A stretch of DNA of 64,000 nucleotides from Spinellus fusiger (lineage: Eukaryota; Mucoromycota; Mucoromycetes; Mucorales; Phycomycetaceae), in contig JALLLS010000018.1 in NCBI GenBank assembly GCA_025094145.1, positions 372,001-436,000 of the forward strand, read 5' to 3'. Numbering within the stretch: the first letter of the stretch is position 1; every line of letters starts with the position of its first letter. Both the position numbers and the translations under genes were made by a program. Positions 1 to 14,652 of this stretch are shown one piece after another. The notes below the pieces were generated by a model. The model was not told where the DNA came from. It was given only the letters and a program-made list of their open reading frames with translations, and ran no database searches.

Positions 1-1044
1 GGGAGAGACAGGATTGAAATGTCTAAATATTATACGCTGAAGTGAGTCTGTTGTCTTTGGGTCAGCGTATGTCATTGGTTTAGTAAATCTGAAGCTTCTC
101 AAGTATTACCTCATATAAGAATGTAACATGGCACAGAACTAGAATAATCACTAAAATAATATAAAGATAAATTTATATATATAAAAAGAAAAAAAAAGAA
201 GTGATACAGTTTGAGAGAACAATAACTCCATTTTTTTATTTTTTATTTTTATTTTTTTATATATATATTGACACTATGGAGTACTTGTCTAGTTTTGGCA
301 AAAGGAGTTATTTTAGAACAAGAACTGTGTTTGTGTGGAATACAGGCAGACATGGTTACAGAAGAAAGAATAAAACAACGAGTCTGTTTTTTCATCCTTT
401 TGGAAGGACATGCGTTGAGTGGAAAGCAGGAGGGTGGCTGTTGGCAAAGAGATAAAAGCGAGCATTTCATTTGCAGCCCATTCCGATGAGTGGGTCTTCA
501 AATCATAGTCCAGTAGACGCTTACTGATTGTTCTTCTTATTGAGTCATAGCGTCCACTCCACCATGAATGGGTCGGGGTTTGGACTCAATGGCAATGTTC
601 TCATTATTAAGAACCGATACTGTAGTGAGAATGGACAGAAATAGGAGAGAGGCGAGAAGAAATTCAAAATAATAATAATGTCGCTAAGCAACCGATCAAC
701 TAGGAAAGGAAACTGGACATATCACTTACTATAAGAGTGTGAAACTTTTCCTTATGACAGGATGGGGAGGGTGGAAGACGCCTGTATGGATAGGAAAAGG
801 GATGGTGTTCTAGTGAAGGGATTTTGCATAGAGATACGCTGTACGATGGAGAAATGAGAGGATGACCTGGTATAGGAATTGGTATAAGAAATCCCCCAAA
901 TGGAGAAGCCTGATTCCCTATTGGATCTCAATGACTGAACCTAATCTGAGAAATAAAGTATTTAGCTTTTTGCAGAAACATATAAATAGCTGGAGGATGA
1001 AGGAACAAACCCTCACAGTGTTATTTTCCAGTGCTCCTCATACA
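1..1044. other. AT-rich stretch without a supportable gene
   Basis: Nothing here resembles a conserved protein. The short open frames run through homopolymer T/A tracts (about 180-260) and have no splice partners that extend them. The right end probably holds the promoter and 5' leader of the amino-acid transporter that starts near 1045. An in-frame upstream ATG exists at 862, so a longer N-terminus of that protein cannot be excluded. Confidence 0.5.
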
Positions 1045-2564
1045 ATGCCTTTTCAAGATGAGAAAAAGGGAGTGGATCACTCCGAGAGTATTTCTTCTGG
1101 TATCTCTAGTGGTAATTATCCAAGAAAAAGAAGAAAAAAAGAAAAAAAAAAGAGAAAAAGAAACCCCTCCCTCCCTCTCCTCCCATGGCATCGACAGTAG
1201 CAGTGGTTCTTATCATTGTCCTTTTTGTTTTGTCTTTTTGTTTTTTGTATGTGGAAATAGTTCATGACTTGGACATAGAAAATGATAAAAGCGGCGAAGA
1301 ACACAAAGGGTCCTCTATGCTGGCCTATTGTAACGTTGTCTGTGTGATTGCTGGTACGGGCACATTGGGACTTCCCTTTGCACTCCGACAGGGTGGCTGG
1401 ATTGGTAAGACATTTAATGCATACACACTCGCTCTTTTATCCTTACTGATCTTTGTATGCCTCACCTCTCTATTAGGGCTGTTTATCTTATTCTTATCCT
1501 GGTCGATGTCATGTTATACTGGCATTCTCCTTATTCGCTGTTTGTATGCCAATGGAAAGTCACGACTGTTGACTTATAAGGATGTCGCAACTGCTTCTTT
1601 TGGCATTGTGGGTGGCTGGGTCACTTTCTTCTTCAATGCATGGATTCTGTTGGGTGCACCTATCCTATACATGGTCCTGTCTGGCACCAATCTGAATCAA
1701 CTCTGCAAGGGCACTGCAGGTGAATTGGGTGTTGTTCCATGGATCATCATCTCTTCTTCCATTACCGCTATTCCCTTTGTTCTTGTCAAATCAATGAAGG
1801 AAGTGGCATGGATGAGTGCCTTTGGTGCTGTGGCCACCACTGTTGTTGTTATCATTGTCCTTGTCGTCTCCTGTATTGACCAAAAGAACCTCGTCAACAT
1901 CCACCATGATCCTGTCATCTGGGAGCAATTCCCCATTGCGCTCAGTACCATTTCATTCTCATTTGGTGGCAATGTAGTCTATCCTCATGTTGAGAAATCA
2001 ATGAAAAAGCCACAGGATTGGAGCAAAGTGCTGGTTGCTGGACTCACAACATGTGCTATTCTGTACCTTATCACTGCTGTACCAGGCTATGCAATCTACG
2101 GTACCACTGTTCTTAGTCCCATCTACAACAGTATTCCTGAAGGTGTTCCCAAGATCATTGCCATTATCCTCATGACAATCCACGTTCTTACTGCTGCACC
2201 TATTCTTGTCACCTCATTCTCCCTGGACATGGAGGACATGCTGAACATTTCTGTTGAACGCTTTGGCAAATGGAAAGAGTTTGGTATTCGTGCTGCTCTT
2301 CGTATTCTTACCATGGCTTTTGTCTGTGTCATTGGCTGTGTTGTACCCCACTTTGACAGTCTCATGTCACTTATCGGTGCTTTTGCCAACTGTGCACTGA
2401 TCTTTATATTCCCTGTTTTGTTCTACCTCAAACTCACTGGATGGCGCAACAAACCCTACTATGAACTTTCTTGGTGTTTCCTTATTGTTCTTATGGGCAT
2501 TGTTGGTCTTATTTTTGGTACCAAAGAAGCTGTTGAGTCCTTGATTGTGGATTTCCACAGCTAA
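1045..2564 (+). CDS. AAAP-family amino-acid transporter (Avt1-like)
   Basis: Membrane amino-acid/proton transporter of the amino acid/auxin permease family (SLC32/36/38, fungal Avt proteins), probably vacuolar. I place exons at 1045-1111, 1261-1404 and 1477-2564, giving 432 residues. The short soluble N-terminus leads into the conserved first helix with GTGTLGLPFALRQGGW, followed by about ten hydrophobic segments. The C-terminal block with VPHFDSLMSLIGAF is typical of Avt1-type proteins. The second intron (1405-1476) is 72 nt and has no stop, so the reading frame also runs through it, but splicing restores the family sequence GGWIG-LFILFLSWSMSCYTG. The upstream intron removes a hydrophobic pseudo-leader. 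Start choice is uncertain because an in-frame ATG lies at 862. Substrate cannot be read from the sequence. Confidence 0.85.
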
Positions 2565-3663
2565 GGCTCTGTGGGTTCAGAATGTCCATGAGTTGATGAT
2601 ACACTTTATTCTGTCAATAGTAGCTTTCTCCTCTGTGAGGATATAGTTTATATTTTGAATTTCATGTATATAAGTATTATTTTTATATTAAAAATAAATA
2701 AGAATGTTCAATATTGTTTTACACTTTTTAAAGATGATAGGGTGAATGGTGTGTGATAGAGGAGGGTATTTGTTATAGTGATGATGATAGTGATGATGAT
2801 AATGATAATATTAATAATGATAATATTAATAATGATAATATTAATAATGATAATATTAATATTAATAACTTCTCTCTTTCTGTAGTGATAATAACTTCTT
2901 TTGTATTCTTTATTGAATAGGCCTACATGTTATGACGTGTGGCACTAGTTTTTTTTGTATTCTCATGTGTAGCACTGTGGTGATAATAACACTAACACTA
3001 ATAATGACAGTGTACTGTGCTGACTCTATTATGACATAGCAAGAGAAGATAGATCAGCTGACTGGAATACTGATCTCGGCATTCCTTTCCATTCAACACT
3101 TGTTGTGGTGACACACACCATGGACTAAAATTAAAGTGTGCTGGTGAGTGTTGTAGGCGCTAACTCATTTGGAGTGTTGGCCGTCTTACAGCAGTCTAAC
3201 CCCACTCCAATGCAAGTCACACCTGGCACCCAAATCTACCTCTTTTTTCTTTTCTAACTGCCTACAATGACTTTCTTTCTAGAGGTGAAGGTTGTTCATT
3301 CTCAAGCAGGTGGTTTGAGGCTGCAGAGGCATTCCCTCCAATAAGAGAGCTCTATTCCACACAACACCCATTTCCACACAACACCCATTTTCCACACAAC
3401 ACACTTTGTAATAATAAAAAGAGACACAAAAAGGCATGTAAATACAAAAGTAGATTCCAATAGAGTGTATAACATGAATCTATAATGTGATTACCCGTCT
3501 GGAAGTGATGAATAATAAACAGTGGCTATAAATGTTGTATGACATGCACGAACGGGAATACCATTTTTTGAGGTGGGGAATGGGGAGGGGGAAGTCTTCT
3601 TTGTAATTAAAAAAGGCAGGCAAAGTAAAGGAAAGCAAGGAAAATAGTCTTGTATAAGAAAGT
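2565..3663. other. Convergent intergenic region with GAT/AAT microsatellite
   Basis: Lies between the 3' ends of the amino-acid transporter and the Ded1 gene. It holds a trinucleotide-derived tract (about 2780-2870) of GAT, AAT and ATT units and three copies of a CCATTT/CCACACAACAC-type short repeat near 3355-3405. No coding signal seen. Confidence 0.6.
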
Positions 3664-6211
<2,548 letters not shown>

Positions 6212-6773
6212 CTTTATTCAAAAAGAGTGTTTTCTACTACAAACGCAAAGAAAAGAAAGAAAGAAAGAAAGAAAAAGGAAAAAAAGAGATTTTGTTTTAA
6301 AGAGAAAAAAAAAAAAAAAGAAAAAAAAAAGAAAAAAGGAGGAAATCCACCCGCAAAGGATTCTGGAATAGACAACCAAGGGAAGTTTTTCTTTTTTTTC
6401 ATCATTTTTTTTTCATCCATTCTTTCATAAAGGCCCCTCCCTTCTCTTCTGTCCATGTCTCTTTCTTTTTCTTTTATTTTCATTCATTATTTAGAGCCTA
6501 AAAATTTTTTAGCTTTTTTTTTTGTTGGTGTTTTATTATTTTAATATTTTTGGTGGCAAAGCAAAAAATAAAAAAATAACAACAAAAAAAGCCTTTTTTC
6601 TTTATTTATTTTTTACGTCCATGGGGGGCATTTGATGGGGTCTGATTGGACTAATGTGGAGGATGTGGAGGATGTGGAGAATGTTGTAGGATGTGTAAGA
6701 TGTGGTGGATGTTGGGATTGGTTGGAAAGAGAAAGAGAAAGAGAAAATCACCGAGGGAAAATCGCAAGGAAAT
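6212..6773. other. Ded1 promoter region with purine/poly-A tract
   Basis: Separates the Ded1 start from the 3' end of the PH-domain gene. It contains a long A/G-rich run (about 6238-6345) made of GAAA and poly-A, then poly-T patches. Poly(dA:dT) of this type is common at nucleosome-depleted promoters of strongly expressed fungal genes; that role here is inference. No coding signal. Confidence 0.5.
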
Positions 6774-9320
6774 CTACCATAGATAGCGGCTGTTGACCTC
6801 TGAGGAGTAATTTCTAGGGTAGACAGTGCCAATATGGGCATTCAGCACTTGCTGCCAATAGACAGTTTTGAGGGGAGTGTCTGTAAAAAAGTAAATTCGC
6901 TCCTCCACCACGCTCTCTTTCTCGACAAGGCTAACAGAGGAAGGATAACTCCGCCCAAACTTAAGGACCAGCCCATGACGTCCAAGGAAGATATCGTCGT
7001 TAGTGTCTGAAGCCATAGTAGTGTGGCAGAGATCCTTGAGGGAGATGGAATCAAAGGCGTCTTTGGTCTATTTTGGATGGGGTCAGTAAAGAGATGGAGG
7101 AGTCCTTGGAACACCTATGCACTTGCCTCATTGGAGAGTCTGTAGAGGAAGATGTGTCCGTCATTGAGTTTGGCCCAGTAGCGTGTCCACAGCTGCCAAG
7201 ACAAGAATAGAGTATAGATAAGTATTCATTGGAGATATTCATAGTGTAAAGAGAGATGGAGTGATGATGATGATGATGATAAAGTGTTACTGTTGTTCTC
7301 TTTCTCCCAAGTCTCCTCCTTCTCCTTCCCCTTTCTCCTTGATAAAGAAAAAGAAAAAAAGGAGGGGGGGATGAAAGGGTTCATCTTATTGCTCTATGGG
7401 ATCTATCTTATTGCACGTCAACTTACAGGACAACCATGGCCATGGGTATAAAGCGTAAGATAATCTCCATGTGTACAATGCAACAGAGCAGATTCAATAG
7501 CTTGGTTAGCCCTCAGTACCTCCATATCAAAAGTAGTGGGGCTGTGTTTGGGAACATATTTATAAAAGACAGTGATTTCTGGTGCCCATCCTTTAGTTGT
7601 GTCTTGTGCATCCTTCATGGGGTGCATGTGTCTGCCAGAGACCACACAATCTGCACTGTCTTGGAGCTCAATACGCTTGTATCCAGTGATAGGGGTGGAT
7701 TTGCCACTCTTTGAATGTTCAGCGATAGGAATGAGGGTAGCATACAGTATTGTTTTTGCCTTTTTAAATCCATGGCTGATAACATTGGCAGCAGATTTGG
7801 GAGGTTGTGCTTTAAGAATGAATTCGATACTAGAAGGGGCCGAGACTGGACTAAGTAGAAGGATGATGTATAGACACCCAATGTTAGTTAATAAATGGAT
7901 ATAGAATAGAGGGTGTGGATATAGAATAGAGGGTGTAGATACAGAATAAAGGGTGTGGATACAGAATAAACATATCCTTTGCATCACTTACAATGAAAAT
8001 GTCTCGTCCACTTTGGCACCACTCTTATGGTTGGCTACTTTTTTCATTGTCCCTGGATGACAGAACATGGTGGTTCCATTGCACTGTACTTGTAGACTAT
8101 AATTGTAGGCTAAACAACAACAGAAAAGATAAGAAAAAGGGATTCATCCTCTCCAAAAGAAGAATCTATCACTTACCTTTAGATGAACCAATATTGGATA
8201 TTTGAATCACTAAAGAATTTAAATCTATCAGTATCTAATATGTGTGGGTGGATGAGGCTTTTTATTTTCCTCTAGACAGACAAGGAATCTAATGTACCTT
8301 TGCAGTAGAGTACACCATGAGAAGGAGGAGTGTAGGAAGAAGAGTCAGGTAATAATAGACAAGGTTCTCTCCATGGATCAGAATGCCACCTATACATTGA
8401 TCTTAGTATTGATTCTAGTACCAGACCTTCTCTCTTTTTTCTCCTTGATAAAAGTCGAATAGAAATCCAACAAGACATCAAACGAGAAAGGGTGACCTCT
8501 ACCTTTCCATTTCCGAGGCAGCAATGGCTTGATTTCTTTTAGGGTCTCTTGCACTGTCTTCTGAGAACCCTGACACCTGTCCAGAGTAGTCAGCACCCTC
8601 AGCTCTCTTGATAGAAGCCATTGGGTGCAAGGAAAGCGATGGCTTATGGAACAGTCGGCAGGCAGCAGAAGACACTTTTGTCCAAAAGGGAGGTTTTAGC
8701 CATGGTGCGTTTCTTTTGGGTTGTTCTTTCGACAGGCTCAATGCTACTGTCTGAAGGAGAAGAGGTGGAGAGCGAGAAGAGGATACACTCGAATACGTCT
8801 CATTGGCTTGTGTTTTTATGGACTCTTTGGACTCTAGAGTGGGTGTGGAAGCAACAGATGTCTCCGTGTCCTTAGATGCAGGTGAAAGAGAACACTCCAC
8901 CCGGCGATTCTTCTCTTTGACAAGCTCATGCTGCACACACATATAAGCAGCCGCCTCTGAGCTATAATTAATGGAGTTGGTGGAGTTGGTGGTGGTGAGT
9001 TGTGGTGTGTCTGGGTAATGGATGAGTTCGATGACTTGGGTAGGAGCCACCTCCAGTGTGAAATTGGTAATGATCTTTTGCAGTCCTTTTGCTTTATGTT
9101 TAAACGCTGCCTTGTCATCAATATAGCGTACCATGCCTTGGGGCTTAAAGAGGGTATCATAACTCTGGGCATCCTTCAAGTCCACCTGGAGATGCAGAGG
9201 ACCAATGCGTTTCAGGCGTTGAGATGATCTGGCTCTTGAGATACTGGAGCTGTAAGATCGCGGTAGTTTTGTCACTTGACACTCCATCATGCGGTTCTCT
9301 ATGAAAGGATGAAGATACAT
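6774..9320 (-). CDS. C2-like plus PH-domain protein, anillin-like
   Basis: I place exons at 9320-8503, 8389-8298, 8209-8177, 8109-7992, 7850-7427, 7192-7127 and 7067-6774, giving 614 residues. The middle part has an all-beta, C2-like character beginning with PPSHGVLYCKVIQISNIG and running through the 33-nt exon. The last about 120 residues form a PH domain starting at LWTRYWAKLNDGHIFLYRLSNE and ending at the very C-terminus. This order, with a Ser/Thr-rich N-terminal part, resembles anillin/Mid/Bud4-type cytokinesis scaffolds; that assignment is inference from architecture. The intron at 7126-7068 has a GC donor (GAG|GCAAGT); no GT site keeps the PH frame. The first exon may be preceded by a small upstream exon, since an acceptor-like site lies at about 9303, so the N-terminus is provisional. 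Confidence 0.6.
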
Positions 9321-10041
9321 AATAGAAGAATAACACTAGATAACACTAATTCTAGCAATAATAATAATAATAACAATAACAATAACAATAACAATAATAA
9401 TAATAATAATAATAATAATAATTAAAAACAATCAATAAAGAGATCGAAAAGTTAACCTGTTCAACAATGTGTTTCTTTTTGTACCTAAGAAAAAATAGAG
9501 AGAACATAGCGCAACATACATTTACATTTGCACCGTCTTTTTCTCAACACTAACGCCATAAAATTTTGACAGCATTCCTCCATGACTATTTTCTAAATAT
9601 AAAATTCTTCAAACATTAGGCTTGGAAAATCCTTCCTATCCATTCTTACTCTTAACATGAAAAATACAGCCTTTCTCTCTTGATGTACTTGCAATGTTTT
9701 CCTATTTCATTTTTCATTTTCTTCATTCACTAGTACTACTTGTCATGTTTTCATTGTTGGTGAGATTAAAAAAGAACTAACATTTAGAGAAATGTTCAAT
9801 AGAGAAATACATAAGTGCATACATGGATGACAAGTGCATGGCCTCATAGAGAGCCACTCTTTATGTTCATTAGCTATAAATAGACAGAGAAAGACAGAGA
9901 AAAACCGTCTCAGAATGAACACATCTATATTTTCTTACATCTTTTCTTTTGTAAAAGATTAAAAACAACAAAGAAAAACACTGAAAAAGATAGAGAAAGA
10001 TGAATAGACAAGAAAAAGCAATTCTATACAGTTCTATACAT
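9321..10041. other. Intergenic region with AAT/AAC repeats
   Basis: Contains a trinucleotide tract (about 9353-9424) of AAT and AAC units. Possible short 5' exons of the PH-domain gene could lie at about 9450-9560, but none could be joined in phase. The rest is AT-rich with no gene seen. Confidence 0.45.
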
Positions 10042-11816
10042 CTAATGGCCAGATAATAAATACACTGTGAATGAAACAGACGCTATCCCGACCATTGTAA
10101 GAAAGGAAGGAATGGACGAGGCCATTGAGCTTTGGATGGAGGAAATGTCCTTTTTGTCTTCTTCTATTGGGGAATCACCTTGATGAATAGATTTAGGAGC
10201 TATTGTTTTTAGAAAACATTTAAGAGAAAGAAAAGAAAGAACAATTACCTTTTGCAAGGCTGGCTGACTCTACATTACCCAGCTCATCCACTATACTATT
10301 ATACTTTGAATTACATTCAATAGTAACTTCCTTGACATAGGCACTGATGGATGAATATTCTGTCCACTAAGCCAATGATAATGACATTAGTTAGACCCAC
10401 CACAAGAGTATGAGTACCAGTGAAGGGTGCGTGTCTATTCCTTTCACACTCCTTTCCACATTCTAACTTACATCAATTGGACCTCTTGCCCACTGTGCAG
10501 TGCCAGCCTTTGTACTTCCGTCCCACAAGCCAAGTTGCACACGTCTAGACAGTAGAGATGAAAATGAGGTCCTTGAAAACACTACTTACGCTGGATGTGT
10601 AGGGTATTTGCAGACACCTTCGCCACATGTCTCCTTTTTCTCTTGAACACGCAGAATTTTACCATTGACTTCCCAAACAATGCGTTCTGGAGACCTTTTT
10701 TTATATAAATACATAGATACATAGATACATAGATACATAGATACATAGATATATAGATACATAGATATATAAATACATAGATATATAAATACATAGATAT
10801 ATAAATACATAGATATATAAATACATAGATATATAAATACATAGATATATAAATACATAGATATATAAATACATAGATATATAAATACATAGATATATAA
10901 ATACATAAATACATAAATACATTATTGGGGTCAATGGAGTTGTTAAAAGCAATTTTTCAGTACCCTCTCTTTTTCCTTTTCATTCATTCATTCACTATTT
11001 TTGTTTTGCTTACCAGTCAATTGTATAGACATGGAAGTCATCATAAATCGGATTTCCTGGTACCAAATGGTTGCCACCATTGATAACGTATTCTAATTTA
11101 CCACCATAAAAGAAGTTTGATCTATTCAATAGATAGAAAAAAGGAGAAAAAAGTAAGTCCACTATGTCTTGTCTCATTTTCATCATTTCAATTCTTACTG
11201 AATATGGTCAGGATCACCTAATAAACACATGGGTAAGTACTTATTTATAAGCAATAGCAGTAGTAATTCTACAAAGAAACATAAAGGGAAATTGCATTCA
11301 TTACCTCCCAATATTTCATAATCAATCTCATCACCACCGTCTGCCATCAAGATCATGGCGGTCACTGCACCTCCCACAGGAGCTGATTTTACTGTTGCTG
11401 AGAACCGTCCATACCTCATATAGTAAGTGGAGTTGAAAGTAGGGCCACTTGCTTCTTGAAGATTATAAGGTAAATCTGTAAAAGAAAAAGAAAAAGAAAG
11501 AACGCTATCAGTAGCCACAGGAAAAGCAACAACAGCTCCGGATACCACACACACACACACAAAGAGTCTTCACTTTACCAAGTTCATTGTCCATCAGCCG
11601 AACATATTTCTGGGGTGGAATTAATACCATTCTGATACCATCCTTCTCAGATATCTCAAAAGTATCTACATTAGGATTATGTACAATCCATCCAGACGAT
11701 GAGTCTGCGAAATTTGTACGCAGATTACGACACTTTGTCAAGGGCTCATTGGGTGTGTCTTGAGCACGGATAACAGAGGCTAATACAAGCAGAGAGAGAA
11801 CAGATTGAATCAGCAT
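10042..11816 (-). CDS. GH16 chitin-glucan transglycosylase, CRH family, GPI-anchored
   Basis: Cell-wall enzyme that transfers chitin chains onto beta-glucan. Exons: 11816-11579, 11475-11305, 11217-11199, 11121-11014, 10694-10590, 10544-10472, 10366-10249, 10199-10042, giving 329 residues. The N-terminus MLIQSVLSLLVLASVIRAQ is a signal peptide. The catalytic GH16 core is GGDEIDYEILGG, with the two acidic residues of the DExDxE-type motif. DWSPERIVWEVNGK and the WDGSTKAGTAQWARGPIDW region are typical of Crh proteins. The last about 25 residues are hydrophobic after a Ser-rich stretch, consistent with GPI attachment. Exon 3 is only 19 nt. The 319-nt fourth intron carries a 16-bp tandem repeat. 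The start is the ATG at 11816, not the GTG just upstream. Confidence 0.9.
10707..10921. repeat. 16-bp tandem repeat inside a CRH gene intron
   Basis: Array built from ATACATAG and ATATATAA half-units, alternating to give a 16-bp period over about 215 bp; the left end is a pure 8-bp ATACATAG run and the right end grades into AAATACAT. It sits wholly within the fourth intron of the CRH-type gene. The long Tyr/Ile frames read from it are an artefact of the repeat. Confidence 0.9.
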
Positions 11817-12459
11817 CACTTATTCCGAGAAATAGAAAAGAAAAGAGAAAAAAAAGAGAAAGAGAATTGACAAAAGAAAAAAAGTTGAATTCAATTGTCT
11901 CTTTCATTTTATAATACTTGCATAGCAATGATGTTTGTTGATAACTTTATGTTCTTTTTTTTCATGTGCTGTGTAGAAAGTAGTTATAGTAGGTATTCTC
12001 TCTTTCTTTCATTACTCAAGGCCATGAAGAAGAGGAATAGGATTGGATACATCTCGTAATTCAAAATAAGCATGAACTCCTGTTGATTCCTTTAGATACT
12101 TACTTATCTATAAGGGAAGAGAGTGATCTTTTCATGGATCTTTCACTGTGAAGGATGGGCTTCATCAATCTATGGACACTAACCACTATTGACACAGACA
12201 TGGGTTTATTTGCTTATTGAGCTATATCTCATCCAAAAAGAAAAAGAGCAGACTCTATTTCTCTTATGTCTACACACCTTTTCAAAACCCTTGAGTTGAT
12301 GAAGAAGCCTTGGTTGTAGATGTCAGCCCTATTTCTATTCTTTTGTTTACATAATATCATTGATTTTACTTTTCCTTTATAAAATAGTATTTCCAGTACA
12401 TAAAAAGGCATCACTCCATGCTAACATAGATAGGAAAATACCAAATATATATGTATTCT
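11817..12459. other. Intergenic region, no gene seen
   Basis: Between the start of the CRH gene and the 3' end of the MutY gene. AT-rich with purine tracts (about 11824-11884); it should contain the CRH promoter. No conserved coding sequence noted. Confidence 0.5.
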
Positions 12460-14652
12460 TCAAGCAGCTCTTGCTTTTTTAAAGAAACCTGTGATCGGTG
12501 CACTGACAGGTTTGCTAGTTCTTTTCTTGGTGTCTTTAGGGACCTTTCAATAGAGCATTTAAATAACACTCATGAGTCAACAGATTCTCATCATAAAATA
12601 AATAAATAAAAGAAACAATTGGATCTACCTTGTGAGCTTCTAACAGTTTAAAAGCCTTTTTTAGACCCGTTGGAATAGCTGCCTTTTTAAGTTCTTCTAA
12701 TGTCACCCATCGTATGGTAGTTGTAGTGTTCAGGTGGCTCTTTGTGTCCTCTTTTTTCGTTTGATAAGAGACATGTTCAATATGATACACTTTACGAATA
12801 TGAGAAAAGAGGTGAATGACGTTGGAGAGATCTTTTCTCTCCAGTTGGTTGACGTGGGCGAGATCAATACTATAGCACTCTTTAAGAAACACTGTTGCCT
12901 TTTCTGATCTCTCCTTGTAATCTGTTTCTCCACTTAGTTCCAAGGTAGGAAATTCCCAAAGGCCTGCCAATAGACCTAAGAGAATCCACATGAGAATTAG
13001 AAGAAGAAAAAGACAAGGGAAGCAAGAGCACTGGCCTACATGGGAGCTCACCAGAACCCACCAGCATTGAAAAAGAAAAAAAAGGACTTGCCTGTGTCTG
13101 GACGCTTTGATATCAAAAACAAAGGCTCTTTTCCAAGTTGTCTCCATTCCACAATAGAAACACCACATTCTATCCCTGTATCAACAATGTATGTACTGTC
13201 TTTTTTTATTACCTTCATCCTTGGGTGGTTTCTTTGCTGATTTAAAAGGATACCTAAAGCACAGTACGAGTGAATAGTGTGGTTTAGACGCATCCTGTCT
13301 CTTTACCGCCTTTACCTAGTGACTTGGTAGTCTTCAGACTCCAGATCCACAAGAATCTCTGGACATGTAGGACACCCGTGCTCGCCCTTTTTTCGCTTCT
13401 GTTTAGACCAAAACTCTTCTTTGGTCTTTTGAGCAGCCACTTTGGACTGAGCCAAAGCACGGCAATGGGCACTGAGAGGACATTCACTGCAGAGAGGATT
13501 CTGAGGCACACAAACACGCGCACCTAGTTCCATCATGGCTTGATTAAAGTCTCCTGGACGATCCTTTGGCACGAGACTGCCTGCTATCTGCCTTGGTGGT
13601 GTTGGTATGTTTCTGCTTTTGTCTTTTTTTTTGTGTTGTTCTTGGACTTACCAGTACAGATCCACCACACTGGCCTTTTTAAAATCAGCCTCAATAGCTC
13701 TCAGGCGAGATAAGACACGCACAACATTTCCATCTACCACAGGGGTTTGTTTTCCAAAGGCAATGGAGGCTACAGCACCCGCTGTGTACCTTCCTACACC
13801 AGGGATATGATGTTCCAACTCCTTGGGATCATTGGGAAGCACACCATCAAATTCTGTCACTACTTTTTGTGCTCCCTCCCATAGCCGTCGTGCACGGGAG
13901 TAATAGCCTAGACCTGCCCATAAGGTGTTTACTTTCTAGAGAGACAGTGGGTCGGTGGATGTTATATAAATGTATTAATTTACTTCAATATCAGATTTTG
14001 CCAAGTCGTAGATAGTAGGAAATGCGTCCATCCAGCGATTGTAATATTCAATGACAGTGGCTACTTGAGTCTATCATGAAAAATAATAGAGTCTATAGTA
14101 AGATGGCAGAAGAAAAGAAAAGGTATGTCTTTTCTATTTTGTCTGTGAATATTACCTGTTGAAGCATAATTTCACTCACCCAGACTATCATGTTGATTGC
14201 TTAATTTATTATTTTCATTTTATTACTTTACCTTCATAGGCACGCTGGCCCAGAGCCTTTATTATTAGTGTTGTTGTTGTTGTTGTTAGCATTATCATTC
14301 GTATTATCATTATCATTATTGTTAAGAGGGTTAGTACATGTGATTAAGTACTGTGCATAAGTTACCAAGTTACCTTAATATCCAAGTCACTTTGAAATAC
14401 TTTACGCCAGGGCATTGTCAGTCTTTTTTCTCGGTCAAACCATTCCAACAATTGATCTGGCAATGTATTTTTTTCCTTAGATGTGATTTGATGATAGGAC
14501 GCTTCGTGAAATAGTCGTCTACTATCAACAGATTCTTCAATGGCCACTATCTCGTCCACACTGCTTGTTTCGATGTTGGTGTTGTTTTTGGAAGGTTTAT
14601 CTGTGGTCCTCTTTCGGGAACCCAGACGGGACGTTCTAGAAGCCTGTTCCAT
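12460..14652 (-). CDS. MUTYH: MutY/MUTYH adenine DNA glycosylase
   Basis: Base-excision repair enzyme that removes adenine opposite 8-oxoguanine. Ten exons: 14652-14374, 14256-14232, 14184-14156, 14070-13984, 13935-13652, 13591-13316, 13253-13213, 13175-13092, 12975-12629, 12543-12460, giving 511 residues. Visible: [12 protein letters not shown] with the catalytic Glu, helix-hairpin-helix [26 protein letters not shown] with the catalytic Asp, and a 4Fe-4S cluster C-x6-C-x2-C-x5-C at residues about 262-278. The C-terminal NUDIX-like 8-oxoG recognition domain starts at SIVEWRQLG and includes LLAGLWEFP. The last exon encodes a basic tail with [10 protein letters not shown], resembling a PCNA-interacting box. 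Two exons are 25 and 29 nt, one intron is 37 nt, and the intron at 13091-12976 uses a GC donor. The first Met could be preceded by another exon. Confidence 0.93.

Noticed and set aside
10582..10952. Three long minus-strand frames rich in Tyr, Ile, Leu and Cys
   Set aside because: Pure translation of the 16-bp intron repeat; three frames are open at once because the repeat lacks stops on that strand.
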